Assembly (NCBI RefSeq): GCF_000247815.1
Contig: NC_021678.1
Coordinates: 26,645,062-26,709,061, forward strand
Length of the DNA: 64,000 bases
Source of the DNA: Ficedula albicollis
Lineage: Eukaryota; Chordata; Aves; Passeriformes; Muscicapidae
Reading direction: 5' to 3'
Under the pieces are notes generated by a model. It worked only from the letters and a program-made list of their open reading frames with translations, was not told the origin of the DNA and ran no database searches. Positions 1 to 16,881 of the stretch are shown piece by piece (within the stretch, counting starts at the first letter, position 1; each line of letters opens with the position of its first letter). Both the position numbers and the translations under genes were made by a program.

Positions 1-5638
<5,638 letters not shown>

Positions 5639-7735
5639 GTGCAGTTCTGGTGTGAGGAGACATTGCACATTTTAAACGTTTCAGTTGACCATTAACAGCG
5701 TAGTGTTAGGGGTGTGCAGTAACTGGACTTTTAACCTAAGCAAATAGAAACTGGAAGAGGTTTTGCTTTAAAGAAACCAAACAAAGAGACAGACAGACAA
5801 ACAAAAAACCTTTCATGTTAATTGCAAATTAATTCATCTCTCACTTAGCTGTGTCCAAAATTGCTATGAGGGTTGGAAACATTGATTAGTTTCATGTAGA
5901 ACTACACTGGCAGGTGCTTAGTTACCATCATAGCAAGGTCAAACACCATCACAGTATGCAGCAGCAAGTTCTGCTTGGAGTATTTTGCAGACCTGAAAAT
6001 TTTCAGTACAGTTAAAGTCTTTAATAAAGTTACTGTTGAGTGACCATATGACTTTTTAAAACTGCTGTCTCATTTGGAAACCAGATCATACATTTTTGTA
6101 TTGTGGTTTTTGACCATATATTTTGTTTCTGTACCCTTATTTGAGTGGGTACATATTAACAGCACACCTTTACATCTTTTTTAAGATTAGATCATATAGA
6201 AATAATATACACTGGCACATAATACTAGGGGAAAAACTGTGTAAGAGAAAGTTTATTTGGAATTATACAAAATGTCTAAAGAATTCCATTATTCAATAAC
6301 TTTTTTGCCAAATATTTCATTTTAGTGAAATATAATTTTTGAAGACTTCTTTTTTATTCTATCAGTTGGGGCGGGGGAAACCCTTATTTTTCAAGAAGGG
6401 GGATTTTATACACTTAACATTGATAATTTAGTTTAACTGACGAAACAAAAAGAAGATTTTATATGTTCAAATGTTTGTATACCATTCAGTATAAAGGTAT
6501 TATAAGCATGTGAACCAAGCATTTAATAGTTAGAGTGTATTTAAGAATGCTTGGTTTAGAGTATACTTAAATATAATTCAGGAATCCAGGGACTTCAAAA
6601 TCAAAGGATAAAAACATATAAAATTGAACTGGATTCATGTTTAGAAATTATTTGTGGGTTGTTCTTTTTCTCTCTCATGGTATTGCTAATGAATGAAGAA
6701 AAATAATCTCTTAACATAACCAAATGAAGGAAACAAAAATGTTAAAAGGGAAAGTGAAATAGTAGGGAAATAGGAGGAGACAAAGAAAGTAAAAGTTCGG
6801 TGATTATTTTTTTTAAATATATGATACGGATTGCAGGATATTTTTATTAAATCAGCAGAGTGACATTTCCATATTAGATGTTTTAAATAATTTGTATGGA
6901 TTCATGCAGAGTGCAACACTTTGGGTTTTTTTCATCAGTTTCATTCAAATTGTAAAAGGGTCTTGTGAATCTGTGTTGTCCTTTGGATGAACCCAGAGCA
7001 AATCAGAGCCTAGTGCCATGGGTAAGGGTGGTACTGCCACTTACTCATTTTTACTTGTATTGTCATTTTAGTACTTTTACTGTATTGTAAATACAAACTA
7101 AACATAGAAATTAACATAGGGGTTTCTTCGCTGTGTCAAATGTCTGTAAATCAGTCATCGCAATAGGAAGTACATCTTTTAAGATCCATGTGATTCCCAA
7201 ATTACCGGTTGAAATATTATACAATATATAATTGTTAAATATGGCTGGAGAGTGGTTTGGCATGCAAAAATGTTGATTATAGCATGTTCGGGGGCTGGTT
7301 AGCTTTGACCGTGTAAGTGTGATAATGCAATGTTGGAATGGATCCTGGAAACAATTTTCTAGCTGTCACTAAATACTGGAATCAGTGTTTTTAATCATAG
7401 TGGAAACTTTCAGTTGCTTACTTTGTTTTTTATGTTCTACATTATTTGTGTTGTATTACAACATATGTAGAAACAGTAACCTGTGAACTACGCTTTTCAT
7501 AACTTTTTTAAAAATATATCTAAATGAATGCAATGTGCATAAATATTTTTTAAAATGCAACCGTGAACTATTTGCACCTTTTGCTAATGCCTCTATTTAC
7601 TTGCTTTGGCATAAAGAATGAGCCAGCCAACTCTTGTGTCCTGTGGAAAATATATAAATGTTATCTGAAATTGCTCATAGATGTAATGCTAATTAATGTT
7701 AAATCACAAATAAACAGTATTTTAAATAGATGGAT
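5639..7735 (+). other. ADD3: ADD3 3' untranslated region
   Basis: AT-rich sequence follows the stop codon without any splice donor I would trust. It contains many TTTTTA and ATTTA elements and runs to a canonical AATAAA at 7709-7714. The length, about 2.1 kb, is close to that of mammalian ADD3 3'UTRs. An earlier AATAAA at 6023-6028 could give a short form and one at 8134-8139 a longer form. The end position is inferred. Confidence 0.65.
7709..7714 (+). terminator. Probable ADD3 polyadenylation signal
   Basis: AATAAA in the context TCACAAATAAACAG, with T-rich sequence some 20-45 bases downstream. It is preferred over 6023 and 8134 because it closes the long AT-rich UTR at the expected length. 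RNA 3'-end data would be needed to decide. Confidence 0.5.
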
Positions 7736-10700
7736 TTCATATAGCAGCCTTTTGTTTATGCACTTACATCTCTTGCTTGTAGAGAAGATGCTTTGATTAT
7801 GCACATTGCTTCTCAAGAATTTATTCTGGAGAGGGCTTCTTGCTTGTGTTTATCCTGAGAGCACTACAAGAAAATAACCTGATCTTGCTATTGAAGAGCT
7901 TTTGTCTCTGTCACAGGTGCTGGAGAGGAAAGAGACTCGTGGTAAAAGGCAGGGCACTACCAGGCAGTTGTTCTGAGCCCAGGGGCTCTGTGCTTGCCCA
8001 TCCTGGGCTGCCTCCTGCTCTGCAGCACCATGGCATCACAGGTGACAGCATGAGGGACTGGTATGGTTTTAGTGCTGAGTGAGTACAGAAAGGAAATAGC
8101 TCGCAGAAATTACCTTTTAAAAAAGTTATTTTTAATAAAGCAAAGGTCTTCTTGTAGAAAAAGCTTTGCAAAGTAATTTGAAGATATCTGTGTCGTGCCC
8201 TGCCAACACATGGTATATGTTGGAGCTTCTGAGGCTGCAGAAGTTGCAGTGGGGCTTTTTTGTAGCTCTACCAACTCTGTAAAATGTCTTTAAAGACTGC
8301 ACAAATGTTTATTTTCCCTGTCCTTCCACAGATCAGCATTTTGTTTCCGTTTACAAGAAAGTCAAAATTCAGCCTTCTGAGTCTGGTGACAGTTTGATGA
8401 ACTCAGTCCCCATGTGGCGGGATAATTTTGGGTTAGCACTTTAAATAAATCTTGACCAAGATTTGAGTCATTTTCTGATATCTACAGTCTGCTTAATGCT
8501 GCACTAAAGTGAAAGTAGACACTGTATCTACACTGAGGAGCATCCATTGTAAGGCCAAGGGCATATATAATTTACTTCTTTAGGCTCTTTTTATTCCCAA
8601 GAGTCTCCAAACCACATCAGACCCTTCATTTTCACTTAAATCTTGTTCGTTCACAGTGTTACTCAAAGGATCTGGGATTCTGCAAGCCAAAGCACGAAAA
8701 TAAAGTAGATGTTTGTAACAGGCATGATAAACATTAAAACTTTAGTTTTGAGAAGTAGGAGCCCTTGGAAAGATGAGCTTCAAAATGGATCATTAGCATG
8801 ATAGGAGATAATTATTGTTATTAGGCTGCTTAACCCAAGAGAGAGCAATACAGAGAAGCAGTGTTTGCTGTGAGGAATTGCATGCAAGCTACCACCCAAG
8901 AACATTATAAAGGAAAAGGATTTATAAAGCTGAACATCCAGGGGATTGCCTGTTGTTGTCTTTTACAGACTTCCAGCTGTTCTGGAGATAAGTGTTACAT
9001 AGGAAAGCAGATTTTGCCGAATCTGCAGAATGAGGTGTATCAGGCTTTAGATGCCACAAGAGGAGAGAATAATGCTTTGCTTAGGGCTGTAATAGGCTAT
9101 TTTGACTCACATTTTCCTGCCTTGCCAGTTGAGTCCGTTGCACACTGTTGAGCACGTGGCATAAATTGCTGTCATCTCTGGGGCAAGTAGTTGAGAATTT
9201 TCTATTTTCTACATAAAACTGTTGAGTTTTCACTATTTCAGCCCATGGAAACTTCTCGAACAGGATGTACTGCAAAGTAGCCAAGGACAGAGAGAAAGGG
9301 CCACGGTGTCCCATGCTGTGCACATGGGTCTGATGGAAACATCTGACGTGAGCGCTGATGTTCTCTCTCTTCCTTTCTGCAGCCTGGCAGGGAAACACAT
9401 CCCCTCACCCATGGGGCTGCTGTGTGGGTTGGTGTTTGCTCTTTCAAAGACCCAGGGTGTTAAAAGAGGTGCAGGGCTCTGAAGGGCACTGATTAGAAGC
9501 TGCCTGGCCGTGCGTGTGTGGGCAGCTGGAGCGTGGCCAGCCTGGCCGTGGGCGTTGCCATGGACTGGGAGCAGCAGGAGGGCTCTCAGTGCTGATGGGC
9601 ACTTCTGGTGTGTTGGCTGTCACACAGCCTGCAGGAACTGCTCTATCAGAGACCTGCAGCTTGGCCAAACTTGCACAGACCCTCTGGGGAATAGTGGAAA
9701 GCCCATCCTCGATATAAGCATTGCTCAGCCCTTCACCACACTTTTTAATCTCAATTTCAGACCCAGCAGTAATTTAGGTTGCTAAGAGAAAAGATTGACA
9801 GAATACACTATGAAAAAGCTTTTGTACAGCCCTTTCCTTTGGAAATGTTGGGGTGCAATAGGTGTGCTTTTTACACGTGCCAGCAGTACATGCAAACACA
9901 CCCAAGCGGTTTTCACATAGAGCAGCACACAGCATGGACAGCTTCAGTCAAGTTTGATCAACTTAAACACGAACTAAACAAAGCCTGATGATGGGAAGTG
10001 GAGGGTGAACAAGAGCTCACACTCTGAAATAGTGGCAGAGAGTCCCGAAGTCAGAGAGAGCCCCTGGGAGGTGAAAATTCTAGTGGCCTGTAGGTGGCAT
10101 CAGACCCTCGCGTTTGCCGCCTTTGTTGCCCGCGGTCGCAGAGCCGCGAACAAAGCGCTTTCAAAGAAGGTATTTTTAGTGGAGATTTTGTGGGCTTTAT
10201 TCCAGTTCCAGTGCAGAGAGATGAAAGCAGACATCTGGCTGCCGGACTCATTTTCTATATTGATTCATTTCAAAATCCAGCAGTGGAGCAGGCTTTGTCA
10301 GGGAGGCGAGACTCCTCTCTCTGCCATCCTTTTGCAGCAAACTAAGAATGTTGAAGTTTTTTGCACTTTTTAACTCACTCCACTGAGGAGAAAAATATCC
10401 GTTTGTTCAATATTTTCCCTCTACCAACCTTACCCACAGGCCAGAGACTTCTCTGTGTTTCTGGATGGTGGGGCAGAAGTCACAGGAGACCCCAGTGGAA
10501 GACCATGGGTGCCAAAGGTTCCCACACCTTTCTGCCTCACCTGCTTCCTTGTCATGAATTCCAGGTGCATTTCCTTTACACATTTGCAGCAGTAGCTCGA
10601 TACAACTGCATGTCTCTGGGCACTGCCGGTGCTTTTGCAAGTTTTTAATTTGCAAATGTTATTTGTAAAAACAAAACTGGGTTATCAGGATGATGAGTAG

Positions 10701-11931
10701 TTGAACTCTGTCAGGAACAACTGAAATTCTCTGGGGTGGTGATGTGGTCCTGGGCATGGTCCTGGCCGCTCCCAGCCCTGGATGACATTGCCAGCTGGTG
10801 CTGGATTTGACCTTTGGTGTGTCAGCTGCTGGCTGCTCTCTGACCTCCCAGGCACAGCACTCATCCCTCTCCTCCCAAAGGTACAGAAAGTTCAAACATC
10901 GACTAAAGTGAGGTGCTTAACTTAATGGCCTGGCTTTTCTCAAAGGGCTGAACACTTGTCATTCCAGGGAGAGCTGCAGAGGAGAAAGTTGTTTAGCCCT
11001 CAGCTTGATACAGTGAGAGCCAAATAATCCCTGAATTGCAGGGAAAATGTAGCCCCCAACAGCATTTTGACAAGCTATACTTGAGGACCTTGCAGGGACT
11101 GAGTTTCTTAGTGAACATCCTGCCAGCCCAGGCCCTTCCCTCTCCTTCATGCCCCCATGGGCATGAAAAGGAAAGGTTGCTGCAGATGGCTGAATTTCTG
11201 TGTCCAGGGCGTTGAGAGCTGACCCCTAATGATCATGCCATGCTGGGGGTCTCTGAGTGTTAATGGCAGTGTGGGGACCTGCCCGAGCTTGTCTCATAGG
11301 CTGCTGTTTGGCACAATGGCACTAAAGCCTGGGGACACTTCATGTCCCTGCACCTATGGCCATGTGGTGTACCCAGGTGCTGAGCTGGAGCCTCAGGGGT
11401 GCTCCAGAGGACCAAAGCCATCTCATCTCCTGAGTTGTACCTTTGCTGGGTGCCAAAAAGGACCTACAGGAAACTGAACTCACTGCAGCAGCTGCAGTTT
11501 ATACACAGTGCTTTGCCCTTGGATGTTGGACACTTTCAGCCCCAATCCTTCTTTAAGTGGATGGACAAGACAGAAGTTGGCTATTAAATCCACTCAGCAG
11601 AATGGGAATGTGGGACAGTTAACTCCCTTTCCCAAACAGGAACTACCAATTTCTTATTCCAGTGAGTATAAGCATCCTTCCCCTTCTAGCAGGCAGAGGT
11701 ACAGTGTTCTCAATACTTACTCTTTCCATCTGGCTAGACAGCTCTCTCAAACACCAATACCTATAATTACATATATTATGTATATTTGTATATACATATT
11801 ACACATGCTAATTATATCTACGGAGGCATTAAAACATTTACCCTGCTTGACTTCAGTTTTATTTTAAAGTTGGCAACATCCAACCAACATTAGGAATATG
11901 CTGTATAAATAAGTAGAGTTTATTTAGATTT
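7736..11931. other. Intergenic DNA between ADD3 and MXI1, left part
   Basis: No gene was recognised on either strand. Reading frames are short, overlap each other on both strands and show no family similarity. A GC-rich pocket at about 10100-10160 holds a palindromic pair of SOX-like sites. AT-rich low-complexity sequence lies at 11755-11820. Confidence 0.75.
10121..10155. promoter_or_regulatory. Inverted pair of SOX-type motifs with GC-rich inner arms
   Basis: CTTTGTT at 10121-10127 and its exact complement AACAAAG at 10149-10155 enclose CGCGG (10131-10135) and CCGCG (10144-10148). The result is an imperfect 35-bp palindrome in otherwise CpG-poor DNA. The motif fits SOX-family HMG binding. 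Any enhancer role is inferred. Confidence 0.35.
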
Positions 11932-12430
11932 ATTCAACAATGTTTACAACTAATAAGTAACCACATCTATTTAAATCCTGATCTCCTGGCTGGCATGTCA
12001 CCTACATGTGATCATTCACCTTCAGCTGGAGCAGCTGGTTCTTCCTGGATTTATTTAATGGGGCCAATTTCACAAATGACCTGGAAGAGGCACATTGGGT
12101 GGAATTTGCTCTGCCAATGTCTGTCTAATGGGAGAATATTTGGGCATTGGTGTAGTTTTTTTATAAGCAGATATTTTCTGGGCTGTTTTACTCCTTTTGG
12201 CTTGATTTCTGCCTTTCCAGTTGCTTTATGATACTAGAGATGCCCTAAATGCCTTCTCAGGGTGAGTGTGAAGTGCTATGTCCGTGTTACCTGTTCCATC
12301 CTACCAACACCAGGATATCTGGGGTACCAGCTGCTCTCTGGGGCTACTGGGCCTCTTGGGAATATTTCAAGTAATAACAGTGTCCTGCCCCGTCATTGAA
12401 AATGAGCTTTGTGCAAATGAGGGTGGGAAG

Positions 12431-12493
12431 GGAGTTGGACTCAATGATCCTTGGGGTCCCTTCCAACCCAGGCTGTTCTATAACTCTGATGAT
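12431..12493 (+). mobile_element. CR1 LINE 3' tail (in duplication copy 1)
   Basis: GGAGTTGGACTCAATGATCC, GGTCCCTTCCAACCCAGGC and TTCTATAACTCTGATGAT match the terminal segment of avian CR1 elements. Only the last 60 bases or so are recognisable. Confidence 0.8.
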
Positions 12494-13174
12494 TTTCCTA
12501 CATTGGGCATTTTAAGTTTGAAAGCAAAATACACTTTGTTTTTGCTTTCAGTCTCTTCCTTCAGTCTCACCCTCAAGAGTGCTTGTGTGAACACACTGAC
12601 AGATACACTTTGTTTTTGCTTTCAGTCTCTTCCTCCAGTCTCACCCTCAAGAGTGCTGGTGTGAACACAGTGACAATTCAACAATGTTTACAACTAATAA
12701 GTAACCACATCTATTTAAATCCTGATCTCCTGGCTGGCATGTCACCTACATGTGATCATTCACCTTCAGCTGGAGCAGCTGGTTCTTCCTGGATTTATTT
12801 AATGGGGCCAATTTCACAAATGACCTGGAAGAGGCACATTGGGTGGAATTTGCTCTGCCAATGTCTGTCTAATGGGAGAATATTTGGGCATTGGTGTAGT
12901 TTTTTTATAAGCAGATATTTTCTGGGCTGTTTTACTCCTTTTGGCTTGATTTCTGCCTTTCCAGTTGCTTTATGATACTAGAGATGCCCTAAATGCCTTC
13001 TCAGGGTGAGTGTGAAGTGCTATGTCCGTGTTACCTGTTCCATCCTACCAACACCAGGATATCTGGGGTACCAGCTGCTCTCTGGGGCTACTGGGCCTCT
13101 TGGGAATATTTCAAGTAATAACAGTGTCCTGCCCCTTCATTGAAAATGAGCTTTGTGCAAATGAGGGTGGGAAG

Positions 13175-13237
13175 GGAGTTGGACTCAATGATCCTTGGGG
13201 TCCCTTCCAACCCAGGCTGTTCTATAACTCTGATGAT
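13175..13237 (+). mobile_element. CR1 LINE 3' tail (in duplication copy 2)
   Basis: This is the same CR1 terminus as at 12431, displaced by exactly 744 bases. It was duplicated with the larger unit rather than inserted independently. Confidence 0.8.
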
Positions 13238-15639
13238 TTTCCTACATTGGGCATTTTAAGTTTGAAAGCAAAATACACTTTGTTTTTGCTTTCAGTCTCT
13301 TCCTTCAGTCTCACCCTCAAGAGTGCTTGTGTGAACACACTGACAGTGCTGCACAGGGAGCAATTTGGCTGGAGAAACCTCTCCCTCTGTGAAAATTATC
13401 TCATTTCAGAGGTTCTTTTCAGTCTGTGGAGGATTCATGTGAGCTGGTCAAAGGCTCTCCTGGGGGCTTCCCTACAGCACCTCCAGCCTCCTTGAACCCC
13501 ACTTCAGCATGGCACAGTTCACTGACACTCATTGTGTGCAGCCAGTGCCTTTTCAGGTGGGTTTTGTGAAGCCACACACATTTAATCAACCTGTGAGATC
13601 AGGATTCAGCCTTTGCTCCCAGTGCATACCCAGTGCTGCCCCTAAAAAGCAGAGGAGGGCTGTTCTCTCCACTTGGTCCTGCTCTCATTTAGCTCTTATC
13701 AAGGCTGTCAATACCACTGATTTACTGGACACTTGGAAAAAAACATATTTTCTTGGAGAAATCAGTATGATGAGAAAACCAAAGTGGTGTCTGGGTGAGT
13801 GGGAACACAGTGCTGGGCTCCACCAGCATCTGCACAAGTGCCTTCTGCTCCACACACAGCACCTGCCTCTCCAGGGCGCTGGACATCCCCCAGAGAGCAC
13901 AAAAGCAAAGCAGGATCCCTGTGCAGTAAGTTACCAGCAGCACCTGGAGAGCTGATGAGCAGGAGCGAGGTTCACTACTGCCTCACCTGCTCCAAAACGT
14001 GCTCAGGAGCACTGCTGCACAGGAACAGGACCTACCCCCAAACCTGCCCACTGCTGGGTGCTCCCAACCACCCCAGGGAGAAACATCTGCTGTGGGTGCT
14101 GTGCAGCCCTTTGCCATTGCGCACATTGAGACTTCGGTGTGGTGGAGCTTTGGAGGAAGCCAGGAAACATCCCACCCCATGCCTGCCTGCCTAGGATGCA
14201 GCTCTGCACAGGCAGTGGAGCCACATTCTGGAGAGACCCCGTGACCCCCAGGCTGAGCCCTTGGCCAGGGCTCTCCAGCCAGCCCATCCTGCTGTGCTGG
14301 GGGCTCACAGACACGGACTCCTCTTCATCTCTTGGTGGGTGGGATAAAAACCACCCACCCTATTGTTCACAGCCATCCTCTCCAAGTTTATAAATAAACC
14401 CCATTTCCCTGCTGTCTTTGTGCTTTTCCATTTTGACGCACCCTCGATTTCCTCCTGTTCCAGAGTCCTTCAAACAAACAGCTCCTTTTTTTGTTGTTGG
14501 TTTGCTTCCTCCCAGCCCGTGTGGAGCAGGCGCCGCTGGCAGTGCCCGCGCCTGGGCGCACGTCGGGCGCAGGTGCCAGGATGCCGAGCGCCGGGACAGG
14601 GTTATCTGAGAGTTTCCCATAAATTACCCCGTGTTGTAGGTGTGGGTGTTAATGTGCAACTTGGTGACAAAGCAGCTGGGTTTATTGCATGTGCAGCATG
14701 TTAGCAATGGGAGGAGGATGCTGAGAAGTCCGGGGATGGGATGTGGGAGCCTGGTGCTGTCCCAAATAAGTCTTCCCTCTACAGGGTGAGGCACAACAGT
14801 CAGGCTCCTTCAAATCCAAGCATGAAGTGGGTGATCCATAGGATTCACCACTGCCCAGCCAGGATCACACCTCCACTGTCCTAAAAGTACTGGAGTTCTT
14901 AAAACAAGGTAATTCCCCAATTAATTTTAATGGTGATACTTAATTTCTAAGCATCTTAAAGCTCACTTCTTGCTGGCAATTCACAGCTCTTTAGCAGTGA
15001 TACTGGTTACCAGCATCTTTTGGGTAAATATTTAAGGAACACTAAAATCCACCCATGATCTATATAACTGCCCTTCTCTCTGTATCAATATTGAGGATTG
15101 CTCATGTAATACATGGCTGTATTAGATGTGGTCATAAACGCAGGTCTGTGCCTGGGCCAGCACAAGGAAGGGCATGTTTTGCTTTTTCAGCACTTGCATT
15201 GCAAGGGCAGGCTAATTTTTAACTCTCTTTCTAATATTCACGGCATCTGGGTGAAATCTCTGTCCACTGACTGAAGCCAGGGGTACAGGCAGAGCTGGAG
15301 AGGGCAGGGATGCTCTGAACATCATGGTGCTGTGGGGTGAGATGTGGGTATGAATGAAGCTTTCCCTTTTTGTTCCTTTTTGACTACTTCTGCTGAAACC
15401 AATCTTCTGAGCAACACTGAGGGCCAGCTAGCATAGATGTTACGACAGCCCTTCTGCCTCCAAAGGTAAAAAAACCTGTTGGGTTTTTAATATCCAGCTG
15501 AGTCGTTCCCAAGCCGGAGTGAAGTTGTCATCTCCCCTATCTTAACCACTAAGGTTAAAAAGTAGCAGAGCGAGAAGTCTTAAAATATCTTGATACCTGA
15601 AATTCAGGAAGAAGGAAAAAAACTAGCCAGGAAAAGGGC

Positions 15640-16010
15640 TGTGCTGCGCTGTAACAACACGTGGGCAGCCGCTGTGCTGGCACACGGCAGCCCTGCCCTG
15701 GTGACGTTGTGGGTACTCACGGTTTCACCCCAGCTCGCCGCACTGCAAGCGGGTGTCTCCAGTTATTTGACATCTCCCTTCCTCCTCCCGAAGGCCGAGA
15801 CGTCTGTCTCTGCGCATCCCGCCCATGTCTGGAGCCAGCAGCTCCAAAGGGGAGCAGAATCAGACGGCGGAGTTTCCCCGCTCCGCTGCCTTTGTGTGCA
15901 AACCGGGTTTATCTGTATTGTTTGACCAGCGCCAGCAAATTACACCCTGCCTAATGCGTCGTTAGGGAGAGGCAATTAAATACCAACCCAACGAGTATTG
16001 CGGCCAGCGT
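15640..16010. promoter_or_regulatory. CpG-enriched patch, possible enhancer or orphan island
   Basis: CpG dinucleotides are denser here than in the surrounding kilobases. The patch includes an E-box CACGTG at about 15659-15664, several CG-containing words, and a homeobox-like stretch (GCAATTAAATACC) near its right end. No transcript can be supported. A regulatory role is inferred from composition only. Confidence 0.3.
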
Positions 16011-16862
16011 GACTGGGGAGAAACAGCTGCAATCTGCATGGCAGCTGGGAGAGACGGGTGGAAAACATGAACCTCTCTATTTGTGTCTTTGCTCTACCCT
16101 CTGCCGTGTCTGCCTGGGTGAAACCTGCGCGGGGCAGGGTTTGGCAGCAAGCAGGCAGGGATTATGCCTGGATCCAGTGAGTCTTCACTGGTTTGACTTC
16201 AGCCCAAGTGGCTGGCGGTGCCCATCCTGTGTGGTGCTGGGTCAGGTCACCAGAGGTCACAGGACTTTGCTTTTGCCCTGCAGAGCATTCCTCCAGCTGC
16301 TTTGCAGCCCTGTGGACTGTTCTTGCAGGCACATCCTATGCATCCCTCTCGGATTTAGTGCTCCAGCTCAGCTTCCCATCAAATCAACCCTGTTTTTCTA
16401 TGGCATCTTCTTCAGTGCCCTTGTGCCCAAGCTCCTGACACTGAGCTTGTGTCAGTGCCACCCCGCCAGCAGCCTCCTGTGCTGTCCCTAGGTGAGATTT
16501 TCTGTCCCCATCCTACTTCACCTGCCATGATCAACAGCACATTCACATCTCCCAGTGTTGAATCACCCCAAGTGTTTTTTAGACCACATATCCTGTTGCT
16601 AATCCTGGACACCCTAATGAATCATTTTTTCTCCCCAGATGCTGTGAGCACCCTAGGGGAGGGAGCCATTTTGCTGTGGCCTGGAGTGTTTTATCAATGT
16701 TATACAAATAAACAGGGGTAGGTTTGAACCAGGATCCCTGGAATCACCTTCTTGCAGGTGCTGAGAGAATTTCTGGGTGGATTTAGAGGGATACCTTTGC
16801 ATCTTTAAGAATCACTGAAGTGATGTTTGTGGTGAAGTGCCCTGGCACCTGGAGCAGGCAAT

Positions 16863-16881
16863 GACTCCAATCATTGGAGTC
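16863..16881. repeat. Perfect 19-bp palindrome with two opposed CCAAT boxes
   Basis: GACTCCAAT and ATTGGAGTC are exact reverse complements separated by one base. Each arm contains a CCAAT pentamer in opposite orientation. Confidence 0.6.

Larger units (their letters stand above)
11932..13346 (+). repeat. 744-bp tandem duplication (about 1.9 copies)
   Basis: Copy 1 is 11932-12675. Copy 2 is 12676-13346 and lacks the last 73 bases. The offset is 744 everywhere checked, and I noticed only one difference across roughly 670 aligned bases (CCCCGTCATT versus CCCCTTCATT). The unit includes a CR1 3' tail. Its last 73 bases (12603-12675) are themselves a diverged repeat of 12530-12602, so the array has a nested 73-bp repeat. 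It is either a very recent duplication or a haplotype or assembly duplication. The reading frames in both copies are not genes. Confidence 0.95.

Noticed and set aside
12278..13495. Repeated frames beginning MSVLPVPSYQHQDIW
   Set aside because: They are duplicated only because the 744-bp unit is duplicated, and they include a CR1 tail.
16009..16491. 160-codon plus-strand frame
   Set aside because: Cys/Leu-rich chance translation with competing frames on both strands and no supporting signal.
16718..16740. tRNA-like T-loop word (GGTTTGAACC)
   Set aside because: No matching acceptor stem, D-arm or A-box upstream at tRNA spacing.
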